A stretch of DNA of 64,000 nucleotides from NCBI GenBank assembly GCA_051208035.1, contig JBPJFZ010000001.1, forward strand, positions 310,001 to 374,000. The letters run 5' to 3'. The translations under genes and the position numbers were made by a program. Below, in pieces: positions 35,137 through 45,129 of this stretch (the first letter of the stretch is position 1; every line of letters starts with the position of its first letter). The notes under the pieces were generated by a model. The model was not told the DNA's origin. It saw nothing but the letters and a program-made list of their open reading frames with translations, and made no database searches. The stretch comes from JACKOB01 sp024234575. Lineage in GTDB: Bacteria > Pseudomonadota > Gammaproteobacteria > Pseudomonadales > Oleiphilaceae.

Positions 35137-38100
35137 CTAAATAAACTCTTCCATAAAATCGAGTGCAAACTGATGCCTTACCTGTCGTCGATGGTTTGCC
35201 CAAAGTTCTTTTATTTTATCGCGATTGCAGGTTTGTCGATCTACCAGCACCCGGGTATTTAGTTCGCCCACCGGCGCCGTTGTTGGGCACTTGGTGAAAA
35301 CAAACTGATTGCTGATAAGGTCCATAAAAGGCCCAGACTTACTGGTGGGCATGATAAACAGTATTTGCAATCCCAGTGTCTCAGTCAAATAACTAATGAC
35401 TTCTCTGGAACGGGTTTCATCCATTTTGGAAAAAGCCTCATCCACCAGCACCATCCGCAAATGGCTATCCCCCTCATTAAAACGGAAGGCCGAGGTTATC
35501 GCTGCAGCACGGATAATATAAGCAGGTGTTTCTAGCTGCCCACCGCTCCCCGTACCATACTGCGATAGCGCAATGGGCTGCTTTCCTTCCGGCTCTTTGA
35601 AAATTTCATAATGGCGATAATTACGAAAATCTGAAATACGGTCCAACTCTCTCACTGACTTTACTTCGTCATCAGAAAGCAGCATGGCAATTAGCCTGTC
35701 TCGTACCTTTTGCCCTTTGGCTGACAACTCAGCGTCGAACAAAGTAGCGCCATCACCAAGATTTGGCAGAGCGATTACTTCTTTAAAGAAAGACCAGTAT
35801 TCTTTGAACTCTGGCACCCAGGTATAGGCAAAACGGAATGACTCCCGGTCGGCCCCAAAACGGTGATGTTGCAGCTCGGCATTCAATTCATCCAGTATGC
35901 GTTTACCATCATTAATAGACTGATAAATTGAGTGGCAAAGATGAGTCACGAAGGTATTGTTAAATGTGTCTTTTAACTGGTTTAGCTTTTCTTTCTTTTC
36001 AACAAGAATGTTGTTCTTAAGGCGGTTGTGAACCAGGTCGATATCCCGACAAACAGCGCAGATACGGCTAAAGAATACCGGTTTGTGCTTTTCCGTATAA
36101 TCCGGCAGATAAGCAATCTGGTCAGCCGTTGGAGAATGTTGATTATGCTCAAGCAGCGCGCTCTCGAACTGGTGCGCCAACGAGTCAATATCAGCGCTCA
36201 CTTCCTGCATCGCCAGGCTGAGTTGCTCCGCACGAATATCATTAGCCCGTTCATCGGCATCTGCTAACCGCGCTGATGGGTCGAAGTCCGGCCAAACAGA
36301 AACAATTGAGCGAATATTTTCCTCATTCTCTGTCTGATGCGCCTCTGAAAGGTCTTTTTGCTTACTTAGCAACAGGCAGCGCTGGACCACTTGCTCAAGC
36401 TCGGTAGCCAATCGTCCTTTACGCTCTATCAGTGTATGCACTTGCCCCCGTATCGTTTTATCTTTAAGGCGCAGCGCATCGAGTTCCGATTCAAGTTGTG
36501 TGAAATCTTTAAGATCAAGTTGTGCCAGTTTTTGCTCGGCGTCCCGTAATTCTCGATGCACATCAAGCATCGCTTTTAAGCGGTCGGCATAAGTTGATAA
36601 TTTAACCTGATCAATCGATTGTAATACGTGCTTAATCTGCTGCCAGATATCGTGAGCACTTTGATGCTCAACCTGCAATGCCAGCAACTCCTGCTGCTTG
36701 GCGGATAAGGCTTTCTCACGCGCCTGCAGACCGAAGACCAAGTCAGCGTCTGCCGTGTCGCATCGCCATAGACTATAAGCGCCAGAGCCTAAACCATGAC
36801 GAGTAATTCCTCGCCGGGTAAAACGTAGTTCTTCTTCAGAATCCACTCGCTCAACATTACCGTAGCTTGCGGTTAAATAGTGGCGAGCCGTTGCATGAGT
36901 AAATTTCATTCCGTGAATAATCGAATTAGCAGGCAATGTGATACGTGCGCTATCTTTTTGCGCTTTGGCCCCTTGAATTACTCGCGCCGATGAACCGCCT
37001 TTGATATCCCGCAACAACCGAATAGCTCTGGCCTCGTATTCAGGCTCGACGATTAGCGAAAAACGAGCACCACCAATGTATCCCTCAATGGCGTTCTGCC
37101 ACTGTGTGTCGATTATTTCAACATAGTCACAGAGCACTTGCGGCGCCGCTTCGGGGTACTCTTTTTTAATTGCCTCAAGCGCAATGCGAACCGCCGAAGG
37201 ATAGGCCACCTGACGCGTTTCAAGGCTTTCTATCTCTGCTTGCTTCAGCGCCTTTTGCTGGGCCAGGCGTGTATTATGGCTTTCGCGTTTATGTAGGTGC
37301 CTTGCTAATTGGTCCCGCAGGCTTATCCCTTCCGCACTCAACTCTGCATCATGCAATAGCGCGTACCAATGACTCGCTTGTTTCTGAATACTAAAAGCGT
37401 CGTCCAGCTGGTTTTCCAGAGGGCTGATATCTACCCAGTCCCGCCCCAGCAATGACGATAAACTGACGTTAGCTTTCTCTTTGACTTTTTCAAAAGCTCT
37501 GCCAACGCGAAGTAAGTCTGCCGGGAGTAATGATGACAACTCTGCACCCAGTGAAGGATCTTTCATTAACGAGAGCAGTTCAGAGGTTGCCTGCAGGCTG
37601 CGCTCCAACGAATGGTTTTGCTGCAACAACTTAGGTGCTTGCTCTTGCAACAGGTGGCCATGAGACACGACAAGTTTTTCCAGCTGATCTTTTTGCTGTA
37701 ATGGCTGGTGCCCCATGCGCTTTGCTGTCAGTTCGAGCAATGATGTTTCTACTTGTGCCAAACGTGCTTCAAGGGTTTCCCGCTCTTGCTGATTGAGCAC
37801 TTGTTCATCTTGCAAAGCTTTTTGAGTTTTTTTAACACCCAGATACTCGGACTGGTCTCGCAAAAAGGCATGTCTTGCAGCAATATATTGCCAGATATTA
37901 AGTTCAATCCAGCACGAAATATAACTTTCACCATAAGCGGCAGACTTATGTAATACGTCAATGGCTCCCTTCAGCCGTCGTGCATCGCTTTCCATGCCAT
38001 GAATGGTTTTTAACAAATCCGACACCGAACGGATGGCATCACCAAGATCACGTTTTTCCAGCACTTCACTGGCGACAAAATCATTAATGCTTTTGACTGG

Positions 38101-38766
38101 CTTGTAGGCCATAAACCGAGAAAACGCCCGGGCAGCATTCATCGCTTCCCGTTCGGGCACTTCCAGGTCTTTCCCCCGTAAGATGCCATAAAGCCGCTTT
38201 AGGTAGGCTTTTTTCGTGTCATACTTTTCGACTTCATAATCTTTACGAAGTTGGCCAACAATCATCTCTAATGGCACAACATGCCGACGTTTCTCGGGGG
38301 TCTCTTTTTGCAGATCGGTGATGCAAAGTTCAGCTTGCGGCAAAATAAGAAAAAACAACTCATCTTGCCTGGCAACGGGCACCGCACCCGCGCGATCCAG
38401 ATGCGCCCTTGTGCAAATAATGGCCGTAAAAGGTAAGGCGGTTTCCCCCGTTGTTGGATGAAAACAAGCAGCAATATAGCTATCGCTGGTATTTACCCGG
38501 GCGTAGCTGCCATCATCACATCCTAATGCATAGGACGAGAGCGTGCGGACTAACTTCCCGCCTCTTCCCCTTTGGGTGGTTTCATCCTGGCCAGGATTGT
38601 AGGTAAATAAGTAGTCATGGGCAGCGGTCATAATGGTTTGGATGGCATCCGCCGCGGTTGTTTTACCCGAACCATTGCCACCAGACAACAAGTTAATCGG
38701 TCCAAACTCAAACTCGGAGTTTGGAATATTACCCCAGTTAATATAAATACATTTTTTAAGAAACAT
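35137..38766 (-). CDS. mksB: MksB condensin ATPase (SMC-like)
   Basis: The SMC-type ATPase of the MksBEF condensin, which organises the chromosome. The 1209-residue protein has an N-terminal head with Walker A GGNGSGKT at 29-36, long coiled-coil arms around a hinge-like centre (about 500-650), and a C-terminal head with signature GTGSGGQLETPAYI and Walker B MVLVDEAFSKMDE. The start is ATG 38766, with AAAAGGAG 7 nt upstream; it overlaps the end of mksE by 11 bp. A frame opening 34 codons earlier is spurious. No MksG/JetD nuclease gene follows; the next gene is rluF. Confidence 0.9.
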   Translation of the reverse strand: MFLKKCIYINWGNIPNSEFEFGPINLLSGGNGSGKTTAADAIQTIMTAAHDYLFTYNPGQDETTQRGRGGKLVRTLSSYALGCDDGSYARVNTSDSYIAACFHPTTGETALPFTAIICTRAHLDRAGAVPVARQDELFFLILPQAELCITDLQKETPEKRRHVVPLEMIVGQLRKDYEVEKYDTKKAYLKRLYGILRGKDLEVPEREAMNAARAFSRFMAYKPVKSINDFVASEVLEKRDLGDAIRSVSDLLKTIHGMESDARRLKGAIDVLHKSAAYGESYISCWIELNIWQYIAARHAFLRDQSEYLGVKKTQKALQDEQVLNQQERETLEARLAQVETSLLELTAKRMGHQPLQQKDQLEKLVVSHGHLLQEQAPKLLQQNHSLERSLQATSELLSLMKDPSLGAELSSLLPADLLRVGRAFEKVKEKANVSLSSLLGRDWVDISPLENQLDDAFSIQKQASHWYALLHDAELSAEGISLRDQLARHLHKRESHNTRLAQQKALKQAEIESLETRQVAYPSAVRIALEAIKKEYPEAAPQVLCDYVEIIDTQWQNAIEGYIGGARFSLIVEPEYEARAIRLLRDIKGGSSARVIQGAKAQKDSARITLPANSIIHGMKFTHATARHYLTASYGNVERVDSEEELRFTRRGITRHGLGSGAYSLWRCDTADADLVFGLQAREKALSAKQQELLALQVEHQSAHDIWQQIKHVLQSIDQVKLSTYADRLKAMLDVHRELRDAEQKLAQLDLKDFTQLESELDALRLKDKTIRGQVHTLIERKGRLATELEQVVQRCLLLSKQKDLSEAHQTENEENIRSIVSVWPDFDPSARLADADERANDIRAEQLSLAMQEVSADIDSLAHQFESALLEHNQHSPTADQIAYLPDYTEKHKPVFFSRICAVCRDIDLVHNRLKNNILVEKKEKLNQLKDTFNNTFVTHLCHSIYQSINDGKRILDELNAELQHHRFGADRESFRFAYTWVPEFKEYWSFFKEVIALPNLGDGATLFDAELSAKGQKVRDRLIAMLLSDDEVKSVRELDRISDFRNYRHYEIFKEPEGKQPIALSQYGTGSGGQLETPAYIIRAAAITSAFRFNEGDSHLRMVLVDEAFSKMDETRSREVISYLTETLGLQILFIMPTSKSGPFMDLISNQFVFTKCPTTAPVGELNTRVLVDRQTCNRDKIKELWANHRRQVRHQFALDFMEEFI

Positions 38767-39457
38767 AGCGCGGCTCCTTTTCGTCTGGCAGCGAATCGCT
38801 TGTTGGCTGGCCATCGACGTCAACCTGGGCGTCACCACGCAGCGCCGCCAATGCGGCATCACTAACAAAGCTCATTATTTGCGGCCTAATTCGCAGCCAG
38901 TTATCCGAGGCATCCAATTCATCTTCACGGGCAAGGATAATAAGGCGCAGTTGCTTTAAACGACGAAACAATTGCCGCCGGTCGGTAACGATCTCTGGCA
39001 GAGCTCTTTGCAGCATGTTTTTCATAGCGATGCCCAAGGCCTCCATACCAATGGTAACGCAGCCGCTGTCATCTATTTTTCCTTCCCGTAGCGCCTTATC
39101 GTATTGCGCTCTTAACACCAGAATAACCGCGACTTCCTGCTGGGATAGTCTGGCCCGCAGTCCACTATTAAAAGGTTGATCAACTTCATCTTGCTCGCCC
39201 GGTATTTCAGCCCCCGGCGGGTAAGCTCTGACGTACTGAAACTGTTGATCGTGCGACAAACGAATACCGATCACGCTTAAATAGTCTCTTATTAATGCTT
39301 CGACACGTATAAATCGATCATAGAGCGCTTGCTCGACCTGGCTTTCATCTCGACAAATAATCGTAAAATCGAGCAAACGCAGGACAACTTCACCAAACTC
39401 AGCCAAACTTAGCCCTTCTCGGGTTAATTCATTTTCTAATGCTTGTGCGACAATCAT
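38756..39457 (-). CDS. mksE: MksE condensin accessory subunit
   Basis: A 233-residue winged-helix protein that binds the kleisin in MksBEF condensins (the JetB/MukE-like position). It is recognised by its place between kleisin and SMC genes, its size, and a DUF4194-like layout with QQEVAVILVLRAQYDKALREG near residue 105. AGGAA lies 5 nt before the ATG. Overlaps mksB by 11 bp, so MksE and MksB are likely made in step. Confidence 0.83.
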   Translation of the reverse strand: MIVAQALENELTREGLSLAEFGEVVLRLLDFTIICRDESQVEQALYDRFIRVEALIRDYLSVIGIRLSHDQQFQYVRAYPPGAEIPGEQDEVDQPFNSGLRARLSQQEVAVILVLRAQYDKALREGKIDDSGCVTIGMEALGIAMKNMLQRALPEIVTDRRQLFRRLKQLRLIILAREDELDASDNWLRIRPQIMSFVSDAALAALRGDAQVDVDGQPTSDSLPDEKEPRYVS

Positions 39458-39550
39458 CTAAGTTCCTAAACCCTGTAAAACGCGGTACAGATATCAATCA
39501 TTTTTGAATTGGCCAAATGCCCTGCAGACATTTGCGAGAGCAAAGGCTTT

Positions 39551-40978
39551 TTACGTTTTTAGCTCGATAATAAAACCATCAGACTGCATATACTCACCTT
39601 CAACCCTTTCCTGTAGTGGCTCGACACTAAATGAAAACTCACTGGAGAGGTTTGAAACAGCCCCCAACTCTATGGCATGTGAGGCGGCCAGTAAGTCTGT
39701 TGCGACCTCTATAGGCAAGTCTTTGGTATTAATTTTGTTGCCGCTCCCCAACGCTTTGATCAAATACTGGCGAGTATTTTCATCATTAATAACGAACGCT
39801 GTATCAAGCGCCTGCTGCACGTATAACTCCCGGCGGGCGCTTTCATCAACGTGTATATCATCCATAACTTCGGTTTCAACATGGCGATGCGCGCGCCCTT
39901 CTCTTAAGGTAGTGGCCGCCGGATCAATTAACCCGAGATGCAGATTGGCTAAAATATCTCCCGCCCGGTTTAGGCGACTTTGCTGTACATCTTCTGGCAG
40001 CTGATTAAGCTCCTGACACACCTGAACAACATCATTATGTTTCTGGCTAGCCAGATAAGACATCTGACGAATAATAATATCGGCCCGGCGGGTAAAGTTT
40101 CGTAAAGCCGAGCGCAATGCCGGGATCATTACTTCGCAAGCGTTGGTTAATCGCGTATCAATATGATCTAGAATCATCCAGAGTAAAGATTGTCCAGCAC
40201 GCACCTGATCAGGAAGTAACAGACGCAATTTGCGCTCACTTTCTGCCTTTTTATCTTTCGGCCAATGACGTATTTTTTCGATTAACCCATGAATATCTTC
40301 ACGATGACGTTCAACCGAATCAGCCGATAGCCTGACGGATAAATCAGGTTGAAAACGTTTATCCATAAAATCAAAAAACTCGTCACTCGCCCGTTGAATC
40401 AGCGCCTGAACCTCGACCTCTTGCACTAACTGCCGTTTGCGGTCTTCCAGCTCCGTGATGATATCGGTGAAGTCACTCACGATACGTTCAGAAAACTCGT
40501 ATGCATCCAGCAAATCATGCACTTCTCCATCACTTAAAAAGGCGCGCAATGCGTTTTTGGTATTCCGGGTGTTTCTATGCCGGGTTCTTACTGAGCCACC
40601 ACTTAATTCAACAAATGGCTGTGTAAACAGTCGCCCCAGCCGCGTAAATTGATAATTAGACTGCAAGGCAACGTCATCGACCTGCACCTCAAGCCACGCA
40701 TGCTCTATTAATAGGTTAAGTATCCAGTTGGCGCGTTCGCGATCCGTTTTAATTCGGCCCTCCCCCTCAGCTGTCGGCTCTAAGGCCTCAAGCTCTGGTG
40801 CGCGGGTGAGCGCCTCCAATAATATTTCGAGCATCTGCTCGCGCTTCAGAGCGTGACCATAATCTGCCATGCTGCTGAACATACGCAGATAGAGCAGGCG
40901 TAAACACTCGACAATAATTTCCCGATATTTACTGGTTAACGGCCTGAAAAAATGAGGTCTGTCTTGTGTAAAAAACAT
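39551..40978 (-). CDS. mksF: MksF condensin kleisin subunit
   Basis: A 475-residue helical kleisin of the MksBEF complex (the JetA position). It has an N-terminal winged-helix-like region (FRPLTSKYREIIVECLRLLY), a middle with REDIHGLIEKIRHWP, and a beta-poor, acidic C-terminus. First gene of mksFEB; 93 bp before mksE. The start is ATG 40978 (MFFTQDRPHFFRPL); an upstream TTG has no better ribosome site. Assignment rests on gene order and size, supported by sequence texture. Confidence 0.82.
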   Translation of the reverse strand: MFFTQDRPHFFRPLTSKYREIIVECLRLLYLRMFSSMADYGHALKREQMLEILLEALTRAPELEALEPTAEGEGRIKTDRERANWILNLLIEHAWLEVQVDDVALQSNYQFTRLGRLFTQPFVELSGGSVRTRHRNTRNTKNALRAFLSDGEVHDLLDAYEFSERIVSDFTDIITELEDRKRQLVQEVEVQALIQRASDEFFDFMDKRFQPDLSVRLSADSVERHREDIHGLIEKIRHWPKDKKAESERKLRLLLPDQVRAGQSLLWMILDHIDTRLTNACEVMIPALRSALRNFTRRADIIIRQMSYLASQKHNDVVQVCQELNQLPEDVQQSRLNRAGDILANLHLGLIDPAATTLREGRAHRHVETEVMDDIHVDESARRELYVQQALDTAFVINDENTRQYLIKALGSGNKINTKDLPIEVATDLLAASHAIELGAVSNLSSEFSFSVEPLQERVEGEYMQSDGFIIELKT

Positions 40979-41150
40979 GGATAGGATTTCTTTATAGTTA
41001 TTGAGCCACAAGTCGTGTGATTATCTCAGGTGTCGACTGTCAGTAAAAGTCTTGTATCGTTTTTCGCAATAAAGGTGTCGTATTGAAATGGCAATTACTT
41101 AAAGCAACTTCTATTGATCAAATAATATTCATTACGACCCCATTGGGGCT

Positions 41151-41181
41151 AAAAAAAAGAAGCCCGCGAGGGGCTTCTTTT
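41151..41181 (-). terminator. htpG terminator
   Basis: Perfect 11-bp stem (41155-41165 with 41171-41181), 5-nt loop, followed on the minus strand by eight T. It lies 29 bp past the htpG stop. Confidence 0.9.
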
Positions 41182-41209
41182 ACGTTGCATTGCTAACCTT
41201 GGCTTTGCT

Positions 41210-43126
41210 TTATTTTGTTAATTCCAGCAACAGTTTATTCAAACGGCTGACATAACTTCCTGGATCTTTCAGGTGCTCACCTCCAGCCAGACTCGCCTGA
41301 TCGAACAACACCAAAGCCAGGTCGTTGAAACGCTCATCATTTTGCTCGTCATTCAAGCGCTGCACCAGGGGGTGTGATGGATTAAGCTCAAAAGTTGGCT
41401 TCGCATCTGGCAGTTTTTGTCCAGCAGCTTCCATAATCTGGCGCATTTGAATGCCCATATCGAACTGGCCAACCACCAAACAAGCCGGAGAATCCGTCAA
41501 GCGATTGGTAATACGCACATCTTCAACCTTCGCGGAAAGCAATTCTTTCAATTGCTTCAACAGGCTCTCGTATTTTTTGCTGGCTTCTTCTACTTCTTTC
41601 TTGTCTGCTTCATCTTCAACCTTACCAAGGTCAAGCTCGCCTTTAGCAACGTTCACAAACTGCTTGCCGTCGAACTCGGTCAGATGGCTCATTAACCACT
41701 CGTCAACGCGATCATACATCACGATAACTTCGATGCCTTTCTTACGGAACACTTCCATATGTGGGCTGCTGGCACCTGCAGTATAGCTTTCGGCGGTGAT
41801 GTAATAGATCTTGTCCTGGCCCTCTTTCATGCGTGAGACGTAGTCTTCCAACGACTGGTTTTGATCTGACTTACCAGTATGTGTTGTGGCAAAACGGAAC
41901 AGCTTCGCAATCTTATCTTTGTTGGCATAGTCTTCAGCCGGACCTTCTTTTAACACCTGACCAAAGTTTGCCCAAAACTTGCTGTAGTCATCACCTTCGC
42001 TCTTCGACAGCTTCGACAGCATATCCAGTACACGCTTAGACAATGCACCGCGCATGCTTTCTACGCTCTTGTCGTTCTGTAAAATCTCACGGGAAACGTT
42101 CAGTGAGAGATCGTTTGAATCAACCACACCTTTTATAAAGCGCAAGTACAATGGCAAGAACTGCTCGGCTTCATCCATGATGAATACACGCTGTACGTAT
42201 AGCTTTAAGCCGCGTGGTGCTTCACGATTGTACAGATCAAACGGGGGTTTTGACGGTACATACAACAAGCTGGTGTACTCTAACTTACCTTCCACCTTGT
42301 TATGTGACCAGGACAGCGGGTCTTGGAAATCATGAGCAATATGCTTATAGAATTCTTTGTAATCTTCATCTTTCAGTTCATTGCGTGGCACAGTCCACAA
42401 AGCAGTTGCTTCATTAACAGCTTCGTATTCTGGTTCGGCTGGCTCGGCTTTTTCTTCGCCTTCTTCAGCTGGCATCGGCTCAGCCTTCATTACAACCGGG
42501 AACGAAATATGATCAGAGTATTTTTTGATCAGACTGCGTAATCTCCAGCTGTCTGCAAACTCTTTATCTTCTGCTTTCAGATGCAAGGTAATCGCTGTAC
42601 CGCGGTCAGTTTTCTCAAGGGTTTCGATAGTGAATTCGCCATCGCCCTTTGACACCCAACGCACACCTTCGGACGTTGGCGCACCTGCTTTACGAGTAAC
42701 AACAGAAACTTCATCGGCTACGATAAATCCAGAATAGAATCCAACACCAAACTGGCCAATCAGCTTGGAGTCTTTTTTCTGATCACCTGTTAAGTTTTTA
42801 AGGAAATCTGCTGTTCCGGATTTTGCGATGGTACCCAGGTTCTCGATAACTTCATCGCGTGTCATGCCAATGCCGTTATCAGAAATAGTTATCGTGCCTT
42901 TCTCTTTATCAAAATCGATTTTAATTTTTAAATCAGAATCGCCTTCGTAAACAGTGTCATCAGCCAGTGCCGCAAAACGCAGCTTATCTTCCGCGTCGGA
43001 GGCGTTGGAAATCAGCTCCCGCATAAAAATCTCTTTGTTACTGTACAAAGAGTGAATCATCAGATGTAAAAGCTGTTTTACTTCAGTCTGGAACCCTAAC
43101 GTTTCTTTTTTTGCTTCAACTGACAT
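41210..43126 (-). CDS. htpG: Chaperone HtpG (Hsp90)
   Basis: ATP-dependent Hsp90 chaperone acting late in protein folding, as a cytoplasmic homodimer. The 638-residue protein has the GHKL ATPase domain with ELISNASDAEDKLRF, DNGIGMTRDEV and IGQFGVGFYSGFIVADEV, a middle domain with the catalytic-loop arginine region (VVDSNDLSLNVSREILQ), and a C-terminal dimerisation domain. It lacks the eukaryotic MEEVD tail, as expected. Length fits the family (E. coli 624). A sigma-32-like promoter lies upstream. Confidence 0.97.
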   Translation of the reverse strand: MSVEAKKETLGFQTEVKQLLHLMIHSLYSNKEIFMRELISNASDAEDKLRFAALADDTVYEGDSDLKIKIDFDKEKGTITISDNGIGMTRDEVIENLGTIAKSGTADFLKNLTGDQKKDSKLIGQFGVGFYSGFIVADEVSVVTRKAGAPTSEGVRWVSKGDGEFTIETLEKTDRGTAITLHLKAEDKEFADSWRLRSLIKKYSDHISFPVVMKAEPMPAEEGEEKAEPAEPEYEAVNEATALWTVPRNELKDEDYKEFYKHIAHDFQDPLSWSHNKVEGKLEYTSLLYVPSKPPFDLYNREAPRGLKLYVQRVFIMDEAEQFLPLYLRFIKGVVDSNDLSLNVSREILQNDKSVESMRGALSKRVLDMLSKLSKSEGDDYSKFWANFGQVLKEGPAEDYANKDKIAKLFRFATTHTGKSDQNQSLEDYVSRMKEGQDKIYYITAESYTAGASSPHMEVFRKKGIEVIVMYDRVDEWLMSHLTEFDGKQFVNVAKGELDLGKVEDEADKKEVEEASKKYESLLKQLKELLSAKVEDVRITNRLTDSPACLVVGQFDMGIQMRQIMEAAGQKLPDAKPTFELNPSHPLVQRLNDEQNDERFNDLALVLFDQASLAGGEHLKDPGSYVSRLNKLLLELTK

Positions 43127-43242
43127 ATTTACTATTTCTCCTGTTGGAATTAGCTCAGCCCTGCACGGTAAATCACCATACGGGTTTTATCACATGACTA
43201 TTGGAATCCGATTTGGACACAATGTGGCCGTTGTCTATCAAG

Positions 43243-43268
43243 GTGGGGGCAATGATTTTTTTTTCAAG
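43243..43268 (-). promoter_or_regulatory. Heat-shock (sigma-32) type promoter for htpG
   Basis: On the minus strand CTTGAAA begins at 43268 and CCCCCAC ends at 43243, about 12-13 nt apart. Sigma-32 promoters read CTTGAA-N11-16-CCCCATNT, so the -35 is perfect and the -10 has the C run. The leader would be about 110 nt. htpG is a classic sigma-32 gene in E. coli. Confidence 0.6.
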
Positions 43269-43358
43269 GACAATTTTTATTGCAGAAAACCTTAAATAAA
43301 AATTAGGGCAAATACTTAAACGAAAAAGCAGATGACATCATGGATAAGGACGATAGCA

Positions 43359-44378
43359 TCAGGCAAACCAATGCCGGGTGCGATTGGCAAAATACACCAA
43401 TGACAACATGACCGGAACTTCCACCAGCACACCAACTACTGTTGCCAAGGCTGCACCAGAGTGTAACCCAAAAAGCGATATTGCTACGGCAACGGCTAAC
43501 TCAAAAAAGTTAGAAGTGCCTATCATACATGCGGGGGCCGCGATGTTATGCGGTAATTTCAATGCTTTCGCCGCACCATAGGCAATCGCGAAAATACCAT
43601 AGGTTTGTAACAACAGGGGTATCGCAATGAGCACGATTGTTTGCGGCTGCGCCAGAATTGTTTCAGCCTGAAAACCAAAAAGCAGTAGAACCGTACCTAA
43701 CAATCCGACCACAGACCACGGTTTGAGAGACCTCACCAACGAGCTTAAACGCTCATGGGTCACATCATTGACATCAATAACTTTACGGGTAATAACACCA
43801 GCTATCAGCGGCAAGACAACATAAAGAATCACCGATAACACCAGTGTTTCCCAAGGCACCTGAATATCGCTCATGCCCAGCAACAAGGCGGTGATAGGCG
43901 CAAATGCAAACACCATAATGATGTCGTTTACCGACACCTGCACAAGCGTATAGTTGGCATCACCTTTGGTTAGCTGACTCCAGACAAACACCATCGCCGT
44001 ACAAGGGGCGACGCCCAGCAAAATCATTCCGGCGATATACTCATTAGCACTCTGGGGGTCTACCCAGCCCGCAAAAAAAACTTTAAAAAACAACCACCCC
44101 AAAGCCGCCATGGTAAACGGCTTAATCAGCCAGTTAATGACCAGCGTAAGCACGATACCTTTCGGCTTTTTGCCCACATCTTTAATTGAGGCAAAATCGA
44201 TCTGTACCATCATCGGGTAGATCATTATCCAAATAAGCACGGCTACCACCAGATTGACATGCGCCCACTCAATGCCGGCAATATACGAAAAAACACTTGG
44301 CATCGCACTTCCTAGCGAAACACCCAAAACTATGCAAATGCCAACCCATACGGACAGGTAACGCTCAAATATACCCAT
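43359..44378 (-). CDS. ACR3-family arsenite exporter
   Basis: A 339-residue inner-membrane protein with ten predicted helices that exports arsenite (and sometimes antimonite) by exchange for protons. The ACR3 signature is clear: GVAPCTAMVFVWSQLTKGDA with the essential cysteine, and a C-terminal SNFFELAVAVAISLFG. The start is ATG 44378, with AAAAAGG 9 nt upstream; a longer frame from 44501 would overlap the peptidase gene. No arsR, arsC or arsH is adjacent, so it is isolated from the usual ars operon. Confidence 0.93.
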   Translation of the reverse strand: MGIFERYLSVWVGICIVLGVSLGSAMPSVFSYIAGIEWAHVNLVVAVLIWIMIYPMMVQIDFASIKDVGKKPKGIVLTLVINWLIKPFTMAALGWLFFKVFFAGWVDPQSANEYIAGMILLGVAPCTAMVFVWSQLTKGDANYTLVQVSVNDIIMVFAFAPITALLLGMSDIQVPWETLVLSVILYVVLPLIAGVITRKVIDVNDVTHERLSSLVRSLKPWSVVGLLGTVLLLFGFQAETILAQPQTIVLIAIPLLLQTYGIFAIAYGAAKALKLPHNIAAPACMIGTSNFFELAVAVAISLFGLHSGAALATVVGVLVEVPVMLSLVYFANRTRHWFA

Positions 44379-44439
44379 ACTGTTTAACCTTTTTCTCGTG
44401 TGAAGATCATCACTTAATGTGCGGGATAGTAAACCATGT

Positions 44440-45129
44440 CTAACGTAAAAATCTGATCCAGCGCCAAAAACGTAACATATCCAGCAACGCACCAGCCACA
44501 TAAGTGAGTGCCGCTGCTTTTAGTACCTGACGCACAGCGGGAAGGTCTCGTTCAGCCAAATAGTCTCCCTGCTCAAGTATTGGCAGTGCCTTGCCAAAGC
44601 TGGCATCCCACTCCACGGGCAAAGTGGTTAGATGAAACAGCAGCCGGATAGACAGCACACCTATGGCAACGAACGCCACAAACAACATGATCTGAGGAAC
44701 ACGAGCCAGCATCGCAATCAGAGGCACCAGCATAAGTATCCATGAGCCAACCCGCTCTATTTGTGCCAGTAATGGATAGTACTGATTACGCCAAAGCATT
44801 AACGGCTCTTGTCGATGATGTTGAATGGCATGCCCAACTTCATGGGCAGCAACAGCGACAGCGGTAAGCGACCTGCCATCATAATTTGTTGGGCTTAACC
44901 GAACCATCTTCGCACCAGGATCAAAGTGGTCGCCGTTTTCTTCTCCTTTTTCAACCCCGACACCGGTCAGCTGAAACCGATTAATAAGGTGACGGGCAAG
45001 CTCTGCACCGGTTCCTGGCAAACTTTGCAGGGTAACCGCATATTTTTTCGATACATGTCGAATCCACCAATGCGGCCCGTAGATAACGAGCACAACCAAG
45101 ACGATCAGCAATAACGCTAAAATAACCAT
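44440..45129 (-). CDS. Membrane zinc metallopeptidase, YugP-like (Zn_peptidase_2)
   Basis: A 229-residue protein with an N-terminal transmembrane segment (about 1-18), the zinc motif HEVGH at 96-100 followed by AIQHH, two central helices (about 120-165), and a C-terminal pattern DYLAERDLPAVRQVLKAAALTY (split: LPAVRQVLKAAALTYVA) that defines the YugP family. Physiological substrate is unknown. It precedes the ACR3 gene by 61 bp on the same strand; shared transcription is possible. Confidence 0.9.
   Translation of the reverse strand: MVILALLLIVLVVLVIYGPHWWIRHVSKKYAVTLQSLPGTGAELARHLINRFQLTGVGVEKGEENGDHFDPGAKMVRLSPTNYDGRSLTAVAVAAHEVGHAIQHHRQEPLMLWRNQYYPLLAQIERVGSWILMLVPLIAMLARVPQIMLFVAFVAIGVLSIRLLFHLTTLPVEWDASFGKALPILEQGDYLAERDLPAVRQVLKAAALTYVAGALLDMLRFWRWIRFLR

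Noticed and set aside
35052..35168. RluF N-terminal extension of 39 codons
   Set aside because: Begins at TTG, overlaps the mksB end and lacks homology; the GTG at 35051 has a ribosome site and fits the family start.
39504..40004. 166-codon frame antisense to mksF
   Set aside because: Ser/Cys-rich shadow composition and no start signals; mksF is better supported.
35137..41011. Complete Wadjet (JetABCD) defence system
   Set aside because: The JetD/MksG nuclease gene is absent, so it is called MksBEF only.
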